Source of the DNA: Synaphobranchus kaupii
Taxonomy: Eukaryota; Chordata; Actinopteri; Anguilliformes; Synaphobranchidae
Reading direction: 5' to 3'
NCBI GenBank assembly: GCA_029718625.1
Contig: CM056377.1
Location: 105,102,585-105,166,584, forward strand
DNA: 64,000 nt
The notes under the pieces: generated by a model
What the model saw: the letters and a program-made list of their open reading frames with translations, nothing else
Told to the model about the DNA's origin: nothing
Databases searched by the model: none
Shown: piece after piece, positions 24,506 to 37,111 of the stretch
How positions within the stretch are numbered: the first letter of the stretch is position 1
Layout of the letters: each line of letters opens with the position of its first letter
Translations under genes and position numbers: made by a program

Positions 24506-24768
24506 CTGGAGCAGTAAAACAGAAGAAGACAAATAAGTTCTGTACATTTCCACAGTGGGCATTTGAGTAAAAGTGTCCCTTTTATGACCATCATCCCAAA
24601 TACACTGGACGTTTATGCCTTGCTTAAAATTTTATGATGACAGTTTATGTCCGAGGTTTTGTTATGATTGTTTCTTCCAGTCATTCTTCCGACGAAACAG
24701 CGTTTTTCTTTGTTAAGCTAATATATCCTCATCAGTTTAATCATAACGTTGTCTTTGTAATTAATGTA

Positions 24769-24806
<38 letters not shown>

Positions 24807-26800
24807 TACACATATATATATATACACAGGACTCTCCCCAGAAATATTTTGTGGAGGGGGGTAGTGGAGGTTTTTCTACCACCTTAGAGTAATTTCCTGC
24901 ATTCTGTGGCCTTAAAAACACAAGAAAGCCTTCAAATGCTAAAATCATGACATTTAGCCAGTGATAAAAGTCATCTTAAATTTTATTTTGTCTGAACAGA
25001 TGATAAAAAGGACTACAAAAAATAAATGTATTTATGAAAATAAATTCATATAAAATAAATGCACATTAAAAGTCAAAGTTAAAGATGAATCTCTCACTTC
25101 AAGGTTTAACTTTTAAAAAACTAGTTGAAGAAACATGAAATATGTAAAGTCCTGACTAGGCTTAATGGGTACCCAGTAGGGGTGTAATGGTATGCAAAAA
25201 TCTTGGTTTGTTACGGTTCAGTACATTTTCTGTACAGCAGAATTTTTTTTTATATGAACTATAAAATTGCTTTTCATTTATTATAAAAATGTAAACAGTG
25301 GCTAACTTGCCATCATTTCTTTCTGAACAAAATGAGGCACCTTAACCCTGTCATTAGGGAGGGAGAACTTAAATTGAAGTTAAGTTTTGAATTTAAATTC
25401 CGCACAAAAAAATTAAATGATCCGCACCTGCGTTAAAGCAAGACTGTAATTGTTCGGTTTGCCGCACGTGCCAAACTAAGTCCCATATCGAAGGAAAGAG
25501 GAGATTTTTTTCCAGCCTTGACTAAGTAAGCGGTGATACGTTTCTGGTTAGGAGCCCGTTGCTCCTCCCTGGCTTCACATGAAGCATGCGTCTCCCCTGC
25601 GCGTAAGTATAACGGCAGTGCGCTGCCTCTGTTACATTCTTTGGGTAGAACCCTGTATATATATACATATGAGAGAAACTGCACGTATAAAGCAGGACAG
25701 TGAAAATGTATCTTAATACATAAAAGAAAAGGAAAAGGCTGTTTAACATCTGACACTTTCAGTAAATCCAAAATACTAATTAGTTCAGAAAAGATATGTA
25801 ATATGCTATTTCTTGGCAGGTTTTCAAATAGCAACATTCTAAAGGAAATATATTTGCAGAACACAGAAAACCCCATATTTCAGGAAACATTTTCGTATTG
25901 TATTTTCAAGGTGAGATTTCACCAGTTCAACTTTAAGCTTAGCAAAAATTGTTACCAAAGTGTTTGACTCGTCTTTAGCTTGTTCAAGGGCAACTACTGT
26001 GCGGTATATATAAATGATCAATACTTGACCTTACAATTATTATCTGACATACGTCTAACTGAAACACTCATTGACATTTTATAAAGAACCTGCAATGGAT
26101 TCCAAGGCATGTGTCGCAATGTTAGCTTCAGCTCACTGAAACTGAGTAGAATGTGCGGTAGGGGAAAAAGAGAACCATTTCATCAGCCTGGCTGTAACCT
26201 CTCATCCCTTGCATGCTTGAAAAGCCTTTTTAATGCATGTGGGTGCAGTAAAGCTGAACAACACACACCAGCCACAGAGGGTCACACAGAGTTTAACATC
26301 ATCTTCTCATCACCGTCATATCTCGGCTCAGACTAAAAAATAAATGAAGTCTGTTTTCTGAAATCCTTTAAATAGCAACTGTGTCTGGGCTGGCAAGTAT
26401 TTAATGTACTTTTTCAAGCCAAGCAAACAAGGTTTTAAAAAATGACTTTGTTTTGAATATTCTGCCCTTTTCTGGTTTTATTGAGTCAAATAGCTGTCGT
26501 TTTCTATGAACATTTCCCTCTGTCTTGTGTGTTTCCCTTAGTGTGGGAAGCGCAAAGGATTTGAAGATGAGTTAATCAAGACTAAAAGCAGAAGTGTGAT
26601 GCTAGCCATGCCATTTTGCTTTTTAACATACAGTGGAAATTACACAGAGCAACAGCCAATTCCTACATGACTAACACAAAGACATTGCTAACAATTCATA
26701 GTAAAGAGCAAAGAATACAGCCATTACCTGTGGAAATACATACAAAGCATTTTTTCACAGTGTTAAATACATTGTGAGAAAGGTAGGAAGGAGGACTGAC
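24506..26800 (-). other. adgrl2: adgrl2 intron with TC/CA microsatellite and hAT-like end
   Basis: Holds (TC)14 then CA and TA repeats at 24,772-24,826. At 25,178-25,240 the text AGGGGTGTAATGGTATGCAAAAATC then GTTACGGTTCAGTAC resembles a fish hAT-like terminus with no visible partner. The 147-codon minus-strand open frame near 25,433-25,876 has no recognisable motif. Confidence 0.5.
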
Positions 26801-26897
26801 CTTGGTTGAGGGTTGAGGTGCTGTTGATGTCACCTGAGATAAAGGAGGACTCGGACTGCTTTCTTACAGTGTCATTCCACATTCTTCTGATGCGGCT
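26801..26897 (-). CDS. adgrl2: adgrl2 tail exon ([14 protein letters not shown])
   Basis: This 97-nt exon encodes [20 protein letters not shown] then [12 protein letters not shown] plus one base. The block is nearly invariant in vertebrate latrophilins. The acceptor is CAAATAG; the donor is CAAG|GTCAGT. Ending in phase 1, it can splice to the 24,505 exon, to the frame-shifting exon at 23,668, or directly to the last exon. Confidence 0.96.
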
Positions 26898-27227
26898 CTA
26901 TTTGAACACAGAGGACTTATTAGGACCTTGCACGGCTTACGGACTCATTTTATTTAGCGGTGTTTTATTACATATAGGGCTGTGCTTGTTGCAACCTCTT
27001 TTTCTGCATCTGACCCAGTTTTCTGGCTGAGCGCAATATCGTACGGCGTTCATGATGCATTATATCACCCCGCCCCAAATATCGCAGGTCAGCTGGCCAA
27101 AAGACATTCTTTTGAAAAACACAACAGGGCACAGAGGCAAGGGCAGCGAAAACGAAGACAAAACGGGGACATGGATAACGGACTATAAAACAGGTTAATA
27201 AAAAGGTTTGGCTTAATGGTCTTTAAC
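26898..27227 (-). other. adgrl2: adgrl2 short intron
   Basis: A 330-bp intron with GTTAAA donor and CAAATAG acceptor; nothing else seen. Confidence 0.7.
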
Positions 27228-27356
27228 CTGAGTGCCTGAGGAGTAGCGGGCGCTGGTCCGGGTTGTGGATGTCTTTGCTGAACTGTGGGAGCTCTCAGTG
27301 GACAGGCCACCACAGCAGTAGGTATGGCGGAAACATTTGCTGTACTCTTTGCGGAC
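27228..27356 (-). CDS. adgrl2: adgrl2 proximal cytoplasmic tail exon
   Basis: This 129-nt phase-0 exon encodes [20 protein letters not shown], then [20 protein letters not shown] and GTQ. The cysteine cluster (KCFRHTYCC) just after TM7 is a probable palmitoylation region; the Ser/Thr-rich stretch is a plausible phosphorylation region. The acceptor is TTTCACAG; the donor is CAG|GTTAAA. Confidence 0.96.
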
Positions 27357-29525
27357 CTGTGAAAGAAAATAATGGGTAGATTTAGCACCTGTATTTTTTA
27401 ATCTCCAGCAGCTGCATCCCAAGAGAAGCGGTCTGTGATCTCTGAATTTCAGGCATCATTCTATTGGCGGGTCTGAGTGCAATATTACACAAGAATAGTT
27501 TCCGATTTTCTGGAAAAGCAGACTTGAGATGTGTGAAAGAAACTCGGAAAAACAAGCAGACAACAGTTGAGCTTGGAGTAATTAGAATTTTCAGAGTGGC
27601 TCAGATGGCAAGGATGGCTTTTCAGCATGCCTGGAGTACATCACTGCAGGTGCTATTGGTTGCTGGCTGCAAAATCTATGTGTTGCCACTATGTGTCCTA
27701 AATCTCTCAACTGAAAGCATACAGCGCCCTTCCAGAATTGCCTTTTTGTTGCAAGAAGAACCTTGGCTGCAGCCTAAAGAGTGGGGGGTTTTTGATTTCA
27801 GAGCAACATGCAGTTGATGTGCTGTAGAGCTTGTTTCTTTTGCATCCATTGGCCTGCTGTTCTTTTAATAATTTTTCATTGAAGATGGGCCGCAGTTGTT
27901 GCTTAATTTAACAACACCGGCTGCTTATCTTGTTACCAAACAGTATGTGTGCTGAATGAGAAATACAAGAGAGAATATAATTAAAGAAAGATTTAGGTTT
28001 TTCCTCTCTCTCTCTCTCTAAGTGGCACATGTATGCATGTCCACACTAGTAGTCATGCATGTCAGTAAGGGTGTTACTACTATGATTGAGTTTTGCAGTG
28101 CCCCTTTCTTAGCCTGTTTAGTTACATGGTAGTTCTAGCCCCATTCATACAATTCCATATTTCTGATTGAATATGATTAAATATGAAAGAACAACTCATC
28201 AAATGGTATATTGTATCTATACAAAAACACACATATCAACTGTGGGCTGATTCATGATAATAGTCACCTTTGGAGCTCCTGTGATTCTAGGTTATTATTT
28301 GATGCTGTCAAATGCATGTGCCTTCTGTCTTGATGTGCAAGAGACCATGTTGTCAGTGAGTCTTGACATTAATTCAATTCAACATTTTGATTTCCAAACC
28401 ACAGCAAGGCATTTGAACTACCATAGGGACTGTTCCTCAAGTTACTAGCAACTATGTGGAGGGATGTCCATGGTGGAGCCTGAGAACTAGCCCCACATAT
28501 TTTAACTAATGATGAACTACTTTGAGGTAATGCTTGGGTAATGCTTGATTTGTCATCAGAACAGTCAATTCTTTCAAGGCTGGCTTCTGGCCAATCTTCT
28601 AAAATAGTTCTGGGACTATAAGTAAAGCAAAAATAATTGTATATCTCACCATATATTTTTATATGAAAAAGAAAATAACCTGAATGCTGTAAAGGAATGT
28701 ATTTGTGAACAATGTGTACGTTATTATATATGCCATTTCATGTCACGCAGACACCACACAATTCAAGCAACTCTAAACAATTCTAAGTTACTACAGCCAT
28801 TTTCTTTTTCTTTTTACACAGATTTCTTTTTGATCCATATTTTTCCATAATGTTAACTTTCAAGGACTTTACATTGGATTTATTTTTCAACTTTGTCTTA
28901 ATTACTGGATAGCCAGAAGTTGTAGTGGAACGTCTCCATGGAAACATGCTGTCATACGCCGGGTGACACCCCTGGGAGGGAGACAATTGCTGGACACAGG
29001 GAGATCGGCAATTCCGCTTTTCACCAGCGTGCGTGTTGCCAATCTCAGCCTCCTTCCATGGAGAGTGAGCACACCTTTGTGCCCTGGGCTGAATGTAACC
29101 CAGGAGTATGTGCCCGCTCAATGAGTATGTGTGGCATCAGCCCTCCACAGATACCTTCACTGAAGAAATTAAAAGCAACATGCTGAGCCTTTTTTGTTCA
29201 GATCTGGAAATTAATGTTTTCTCTCCGACCTGGATGTTGCTTCATTATTTCCTACTCTGACTCGGAAAAAAAAAAATAGTGATATAGTGAAGGTTTGCAA
29301 CAATGTCCTTGAGATCTCCCACTAAATTTACAGCGACATGCATTTTATAAGACGAATGATCAGAATCGGACTTCCAGTCTGAAAGACTAATCGCACAACT
29401 AACCACCTCATTCCATGTAAGCGCTAAAACATTGCGCGCTACTTTCAGCTAAAAAGAAAGTACACTATTTTAAGCTAGAAATGTTTTTGTTCAAATGTTT
29501 TGTAATATTATTGTGGCCTGCTTAC
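27357..29525 (-). other. adgrl2: adgrl2 intron with a GC-richer island
   Basis: Mostly AT-rich. At about 28,915-29,160 base composition rises and both strands stay open for 80-110 codons, but no family motif is present and no latrophilin exon is expected there. Confidence 0.5.
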
Positions 29526-29694
29526 CTTTTTCTGGAGTAGGCAGTGGAATATAAAGATGAACATCCCTTGAAACGCGTTGAATATTGTGAAGAGGTAAGC
29601 CATCACTACAGAGGACTCGTTGATAAAAAATAAACCAAAAGACCAAGTCAACCCCAGCAGGCAGAGCAATGCAAAAGCACCAAGGACCCAGGAT
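29526..29694 (-). CDS. adgrl2: adgrl2 TM6-TM7 exon
   Basis: This 169-nt exon encodes TM6 ([20 protein letters not shown]), a short loop [12 protein letters not shown]7 ([20 protein letters not shown]) and CLLQKK. The LLGLTWSFG and [13 protein letters not shown] motifs are the adhesion-GPCR TM6/TM7 signatures. The acceptor is TTTTCCAG; the donor is AAG|GTAAGC. It enters with one base, completing Lys or matching the cassette. Confidence 0.98.
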
Positions 29695-30432
29695 CTGGAA
29701 AACAAGATAAAACAACCCAAATTGTATTAGGACTTAAATTTCACAAAATAATCATAAGCCATAAGACAGGGGTATAGGGAGCATATTAACAACAGCAGCA
29801 GCAACAAGGGGGGGAGGGGAGAACACACAAAGAAGCCCAAAACAGTCAAACGACACTCACACCCAAGCTAGAGTACAGGCCTTTAGAGTTTGCATCACAG
29901 CTGAGAACGCAAGACATAACAAATAAAATACAAAAAGGAAAACGTAACTTTTCTGTATTCATAAGAGACTCTTTAATTTTAGTTTCCATATGCTAATGGA
30001 CGGGTGAAAAGACGGCTGCATGCCACACTAGTATGTCAACATATGCTATGCATTATGAGTTTGGGCTGCATGTCCAAAAAAGAAGAGGGGAGAAAGTCCA
30101 ATGTATTTTATTGCTCATTAGTGTGCTGTTCACTACATCATTTGGTTGAGAGTACGCTGATAACACGTCTATCTTGGACAGCTAGGGAACTGAAAAGATA
30201 GTTAGAGGAAAGGAAACAAACAGAAGATGTCTGAAGGCCCCGTAGTGCCTTCAAGCACCTTCAGAGATCAGATGCACAACGGTAAACTGGAATGATGACA
30301 GTTATGGAGGATGCGAACATATAACAACGAATGAGGAACCCTGGAACTGATGGTTTTAAACAGGAAACAGAGAAAGGTAAAAGGGTAAACTACAAGCTGA
30401 AGAACAAAACTGGACTTCTCGCTAGTTCTTAC
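29695..30432 (-). other. adgrl2: adgrl2 intron between ICL3 cassette and TM6 exon
   Basis: Purine-rich on the plus strand around 29,790-29,830; no other feature seen. Confidence 0.6.
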
Positions 30433-30459
30433 TTGATAAATGGCTTATTATCTTCATAG
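30433..30459 (-). CDS. adgrl2: adgrl2 27-nt ICL3 cassette exon
   Basis: The exon reads C-TAT-GAA-GAT-AAT-AAG-CCA-TTT-ATC-AA between CTCTCTAG and GTAAGAAC. Joined to the exon above it gives ENI-NYEDNKPFI-K-SWV, the latrophilin ICL3 insert known as NYEDNRPFI in the L3 paralogue. At nine codons it is frame-neutral, so inclusion or skipping changes only the loop length. It was identified by residue match and two good splice sites. Confidence 0.9.
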
Positions 30460-31784
30460 CTAGAGAGCATGATAGGCGGGAAAGAGAAACAAAAATTAGA
30501 CCAAGAGTAGAACAAAGTCTTTAGTAAGCATGTGAGTCAGAAATCTAAGAATCAATCTTCTTGAAAATTAGAAAATAGCAAAGTGAAGAGGTTTGTACAT
30601 ACTGTAGGTTTGGCCATTTAATAGGTCTCTTTGATTTCATTTTTATGATAGGTTTTTATTATTACATTTATTTTTAATGCCACAAACACAAATTAATCTT
30701 ATTTTGTCATTTTTGGGGATTTATCAAATTTGGATTAGAGAATTAAAAAGGGTAAATTAAGGTAGGGTGGAAGCTTACCCCGGCAAATCGGTATTATAGT
30801 AGCCATCACAAACACGGTAATTACTGGTGTGGATGAAAAGAAGAAGATAGGAAGAGGAGGAAAAGGAGAAGAGAAATGAGAGATGCTATAGATTAGCTCT
30901 CCCTCAACATGAAGCATGCAATGAGACTGGTGTTACACTGTGTCTCTTAGCCCTTCTATGACAGGTACCTCTTGTCTTAGAGGACCCATGCAGACAACAT
31001 GAAACCAACAAGACAACAGAAAGAAGGGACCTATCAGTGCCAATGCAACCTAGTTAGCGCCTCAATCATCCTATTTGTAGGCGCATACTGCACGTGGGCC
31101 TTCACATTTCACCATACTGCATAAATCCTGTATAAATGTACTTAGGACAGCATCCCTAACAGCATAATTATTGCAGAGCTTTGACAAGCAGAATGCAGAC
31201 AGGTAATCATAACTCAGATTGCAATTACAGTATATAAAGAGCAAGACTGTCGTTATGTGTGGTGACTTGCTCTTTTGGTACGCATGCCAGTATTTCAATT
31301 TTCAACTTTAGCTGCTGGTTGTGTAAAATCTTAATAGTACAATGGAGTACAAATTTAAGTTTAAATGAGTAAGAAAGGTTAACATTTTTCAATAAGTACA
31401 AATAGGAAAAGAGAAGCATGTTTTTTTGCATCAAAAGATGTTTGTTAAAATAGGGCGAGGGATTCAGTATCACACTGTATTTTGCTATATGTAAAAACAT
31501 TAAAACCAGTCATCAGAAATTTTTTGGTTTATATAATTATTTAGATGAATACTTATTGCACACCAGGTAGTATATTCCCAGGGTGTTAATATTAAATGTG
31601 TATACAGCATTGTACATGTCAACAAAAACAAAATAAAGTTCATTAGTTCAATAAACAATTAAGGCACATGCAATCCATTTCCTCCCCAAGGCATTCTGAT
31701 GAAAAACAGAACAGACAGCATGAAAACCTATTGGAATACTTAAACAACGCAAGCTTATCTTTTTTGGACTCGGTGCTTGAATCA

Positions 31785-31847
<63 letters not shown>

Positions 31848-32391
31848 TCCCCATGAGAAACACATGGCAGTGTTTTCCCTTGCCCCACCCTAAAACCCTG
31901 CCAACATGTGTTTGAATCAGTGTTCCAGGGAGACTTTAAATGCTGTGCAATTGCCAGCAGAATTTTGTGGTCAGTGACTGAGAGGAATGCAACAGAATAA
32001 AATAGGGACAAAAGAAAGAAAAAAATCTTTCACAGAAGAAATATTGTTTGTCATCATTATGGGTAGGTCTTACCATAAATCAAATTAAAGAAAAAATAAA
32101 TAAAACAAAATCAGCCTCTATGTAAAATACAGTCTATCTGGAGTCAATTAGAATTATTTTGGTAAATGTTTTGTCTGGATCATTTATGTATATACTAGAA
32201 GGGAGACAGATTTGCTAGGGCTATTTTACTAAAACATGAAAAATCACACATTTTCTCAAGATAAAAAGGTATCTAAACAATGAAGCCCTAACTGGTATGC
32301 CTCTGTGTTCTTAATTAAAAGATGACAAATTCATCTGAATCTTCCGAGGTAAAATTGTTAAACAATTTGGACATTGAACAATATCACTTAC
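30460..32391 (-). other. adgrl2: adgrl2 intron with AT/GT microsatellite
   Basis: Contains a compound (AT)14(GT)16 microsatellite at 31,785-31,844. Open frames crossing it are artefacts of the repeat. Confidence 0.7.
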
Positions 32392-32483
32392 TTGATATTC
32401 TCCAACCTGCTGGAGTCAGGTTTTAATGAAGTGGAGTGCTTCACCATTTTGTACATCGTAATAACCAGGAAGATGAGATTTAG
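32392..32483 (-). CDS. adgrl2: adgrl2 TM5 end and ICL3 exon
   Basis: This 92-nt exon encodes [20 protein letters not shown] then [10 protein letters not shown] plus two bases. It finishes TM5 and gives the start of intracellular loop 3, a G-protein contact region. The two trailing bases AA become Lys if joined to the 29,694 exon, or Asn if joined to the 27-nt cassette. The acceptor is TTTTGACAG; the donor is CAA|GTAAGT. Confidence 0.96.
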
Positions 32484-35400
32484 CTGTCAAAACAGAATAA
32501 CGACATAGTTAACACACTGATATAAATGGCAGAATTAAAGAAGAGAGCTGTTAATTTGTTTATAACGATTAAAAAGGGCTGCCTTCAAAGCCTCTCCCTC
32601 TCTGAGACTAATGTAATATACATCTATCCTGCTGCAAGACTCAGACAGGCAGACTGGCGCCAAATTTAGTGTCATTCTATATCAATAAGAGCATGGAAAT
32701 GCATTAAAATCCAATGGAGACAAAAAACTGTTACTATAAAGACAGAAAGGAAAGAAAAAAAGAAATCTGAGCTTGTGATATTGTACAAAACAAATACGCG
32801 TCTGGAACCAGGAGGGAAAAAAACACTAACATATTCAAAACTATAAAAAGCATAAAGGAAATCAGGATTTTTCTCTTCAAGGATTGCAGTGGTTCTCTTC
32901 CAGTGGGACATGGAAGGGATTTGCATCAATTAGATTTTCTTGTTTTAATACCACATTACTTCTTCAGAAAGCAAGTCCTGGATATCAAGTTCAGACAAGG
33001 TTACAGCTTGCTGCATTTCTGGCCATTTATTTCGCCCCTTAGAATCAATATCATGATTTAGAGGTATAAAAGCTGGACTGGTCAACCATGACAGCTGGGC
33101 AATGCTCAACATAATACACTCTGTAACTTATTCATTCTGAAACCTGACCAGTCTCTGTGAAAACTCCCATAATTACACTCACTGCTGTGTGTAAAACAAG
33201 GAATGTTGAAGGGGAGAAGAGTGGAATTTAAAGGAAAATTGGTATATTCCAGGAAAGATACACCCACTATATGACTCACTATATAGTTTATATACTGTAT
33301 ATTTTAAATTGGTATGGCTTATAATTGCAACAATTTACAAGCCCAGTTTATTTTGAAGTGCTACAATATACACAAAAGACAACTTGTAAACAAATGGCAA
33401 TAATTGATTTTGTTTATACCAGTGAACAACGTGAATGAGTATAAATTAATAAATTACTGGAATGTTTTTTTTTCCGAGGATGTAAACATGTTACTCCTTC
33501 CTTTCTTGATAAAAACAGGTGTGGTCTAATAATGAGCAGATATACAGTACATTCTCTTTTGACCTTTCATTCATCACTCTACATGACACAGCGCGCAGAT
33601 AACTACCACCCCTGTGAACAAAGAAGATGAAAAAGCCTGTCTCTCTATCTTTTTTGTTTGTCTAAATTTTAAAGACAAAGCGTGCTACAATGAACAAACA
33701 AGTCTGCGACGGTGGAAAGAGATAGGCGGCGGCCTTTATGTATTTCAGAATGACTAGACTGTGGCTTATCATTCAATCATGCATCCTATGCTCGGTGGAC
33801 TGCCGTCTAAACACTAGGTTAATCAATACCCCTTCTCCTGCAATCAACCAGGGAGCCACAAAACAAGATCAGTAGAAAAAGGAAGAGGGGGGGAAGCAGA
33901 AGAGGCTTTTAGATCATGGATTATAGTAATGTTGCGTTTTGTTTTTTTAGCCATCGGCCCAGTCATTTTTATCGCGAGTCAAGTGGCTTCAAATGCATTT
34001 TACACGGCCTGCAGTTGTGACATGGATCTGATGAGACAGAGGAACGTGAAACAGTACTCTAAAGTAACCTTGCAGAACAGCACATGTTCCCACCCACCCA
34101 CCCACCCTCCCTTCGTTGTCCCTCGGGCTTCCGCTACCACGCAAGAGCAGGAATGCGGCTACCCAAGCCTTCCTCCGTCCTCAGCGTTAGCCATGCAGAA
34201 GTCTACGCCACCCTGGGACTGGGGAGAAAGCTTTTGAGTGAGTTTACACACAGTGAACTCCAAATGAACTGGATGAAATATTAAAGGTGCAGATGGAGCT
34301 GTCCAGACGATAAGAACAGCTCGCGACGTGCCATGATCCAAGCTTGCGTTAAAGCATTTCAGGCATACTAATGGCTCCCCACCACTCATTACTTCCATGT
34401 TCCTTTTTCATCGATCTAATACCCCTCATGCTGAGAGGAAGGGCAACCTCAGCTTGCGTACCAGCTGAAAGTGCTTCTTCGAGACTTGCTTAAGTTGAGC
34501 TTTAAAACGAGTTTTAAAAGAAAGGGGGGTGGGTGTTCTGAAAGCACAAAGGCTACCATAGAGTGCAACTAGAAGGTGCACAGCATCAGAGTTGTGTCTC
34601 AAAGCAGGATCTGCAGCTGCATCCAATGAATGCTGAGTGTTTAGTGCCTCTCATTGACAAGGACATGTTTTGTGTGTTCAACATAAACCGATTTGTAGGA
34701 ACCAGGGTCATAGGCTCGCTGAAACTTTGCCTCAATACACTGACCTTGATGAATCGCACCTGTGTCTTATCCCGTAATGTCAGTTTTTCAAAGCAATGCT
34801 GAGACATATCTCAATATCTCAATGTTGAAATTTCGCCATTGTGAATACGTTGGATGCTTGCACTCAGTAATATTATTTCTCACGTTAGAATCTCTTCCAC
34901 ACTAAGATTATCCAAATAAGAATGATCCAAGAATGCTTTTATCTTTCTACGTTAGGACAAAACACATACTGACATTGAAATGCTGTGATGGGCACTCCTA
35001 AAACATCCAGGAAATCCTTGTATGGCTCCTTTCACTTGGAAAAATCAACATAAGTGCCATTGTCCAGATGTGAAGGTTCTCACATGGTGAGCTGCAGTAA
35101 TTATGAGTGAAATAAGTGTGAAAAGCAATTAAAAATAAACGGAAGCAAAAAACTAAATTGACACTGATGATATGATGCAACCAGAGCAAATGAAGTGCAA
35201 TACGTATGAAAGTATTTCTTGACTTTGTGTGTTTGGACTGTGACTGACATGGGAGTATATTTACATAACTCTATATATTTTTTATCATATATATACTTCA
35301 GCAACATTACTTGTTTGCTGCATGAAATCAGAATCATTACAACACATCGTCAAAATTTCATAAATATGAATCTAGCTAGGGATAGTTAATATCCTTTATG

Positions 35401-37044
35401 CTAGTGTCTGACTTAGGGGCCTACAAAATATTTTAAAAATATATTAATTATTTTAAACTGAGATGTGGTATGGTTATTTAACAATTATTAAAACTTTATA
35501 TACTACATTTTTTACATACGCATTGTCCCCTTAAGTCCTAGGGTGGTAACATGATAGTTACTGTTTAATCTGTTAAATTTTGTTTTTCATTGACAACGTG
35601 AAAGCTCTTCAGATATTGTCTAACATTATTAAAACAAAAATAGTCAAAGCCACATATTTCATATCAAACTTGCTATTGATACAATAACCCAACAGTGAGA
35701 AAATTGCTACCATTCAACTACTATTTGCTATGAGAGTGGTTTTTACGTGTTCGGTCGTAAATTGTTGCTGGCCAAGCAAGGTTAAATTACATGATAGGAC
35801 CCAGAAAAGTGTAGCTACCTAAATAAGACCATGGATAAAGGTTCAGGGTGGTCACTGCGTTTGAGCATACATCTATGAAATAAACAATAAGCACACCCCT
35901 GAGCAAATATTACCCTTTCCTTCCTCAACTTTGAGTGAGCCGGTTTTCAACAGTGACTGATCTGCCAGTGTGAAAGATTAGAGGGCAAACCAATAGACAA
36001 CATAAGGGCTCCAAGGGCCTGTCCAACGAATGCCACCTCCCCATTTCATTTTTTGAAGTAGAGAGTAGAGCTCCCCCAAGTCTCTTAGTTCTGAGTCTGA
36101 TCCAGTTGAAGATAGTAATGTCATGACCAGTAAATAATTGCACTCTTGAACAGCACATATGTCAATATAACGTGCTATATGTCCTTCACCTACACGCTCC
36201 TTGACCAAACAGAAAGGTGCCTTTAGATTCCACTCTAAGTGACCAACTGTTTTTTCTCAAGTAACATCACATACTTGGCAAGACACACTCGTGCACACAC
36301 AAAAAATAAATGAAACACTACATCAAACATGTCAGCGAATCAACTGAATGAGTCATTGAGTTGACACTCAAAATAACATCATTGATCTGGAGCATTAAAT
36401 TGTGATTACTTCTATGAACAAAGGAGTCCCAATACACAACAACACAAAGGTATCACAGACACCTTTGATGCACAAAAGCAACACTACTTACAGCAATCAG
36501 AGGAGACAATAACAGTGGAATCATCGAAATAAAGATGACACATTAAAATGTTGAATAGCATATATCATTAACTGCTAACTTGTGATTTAACAATGTTTTG
36601 AGATGGGGTTACAAACTGTGATGATACAGGATTATATTATCTGTTGTCCAAATCTTTTAATATGTTAATTGGCACAATGTATTCAAAGAGCAACACAGAG
36701 TACATTAGCTAAGATTCAACACCTTTGAGAAGAAATCGAAGAGCAGATAATTATTATCGCAAGCTGGGGAATATTACAAGACGTATTACTCAAACACGTG
36801 CTTTATCACTGGAAAACAAACAATCTGTTCTTGTACACGGAGAAGTCAATTTGCCATTAAGCTTTGAAGCACATTTCTGTGGCAAGTTGTTGAGATCCAT
36901 ACCCAAGTCCCCCCCCCCCCCCCTTTTGATCACAAACACACATACAAACACTTGTGCACACACTCACTAATGCATGCACACAACCATCAATACATACGCG
37001 CATGCACACACACACACACACACAGTGCAGGAAACACAACCTAC
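32484..37044 (-). other. adgrl2: adgrl2 4.6-kb intron
   Basis: Contains a 15-C run at about 36,909-36,923 and a 20-nt CA run at 37,005-37,024 (UG in the transcript) next to the upstream exon's donor. No exon or transposon was recognised. Confidence 0.6.
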
Positions 37045-37111
37045 CATAATGATGAATGTGACTGGACCAATGAAGCTCCATATGAAGTGATTGTCCACCC
37101 TTAGCCAACAA
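37045..37111 (-). CDS. adgrl2: adgrl2 ECL2-TM5 exon
   Basis: This 67-nt exon encodes [20 protein letters not shown] then IM. The cysteine at the start of CWL is the extracellular loop 2 partner of the TM3 cysteine, and the rest is the start of TM5. The acceptor is TTTTCCAG; the donor is ATG|GTAGGT. It is followed 20 bases into the intron by a 20-nt (UG) run in the transcript sense (37005-37024). Confidence 0.96.

Noticed and set aside
25433..25876. 147-codon minus-strand open frame
   Set aside because: It lies in an intron, has no recognisable domain, and its phase and sequence match no latrophilin exon.
31643..32011. 122-codon frame containing (TH)n and (YI)n repeats
   Set aside because: The peptide is a translation of the GT/AT microsatellite at 31,785-31,844.
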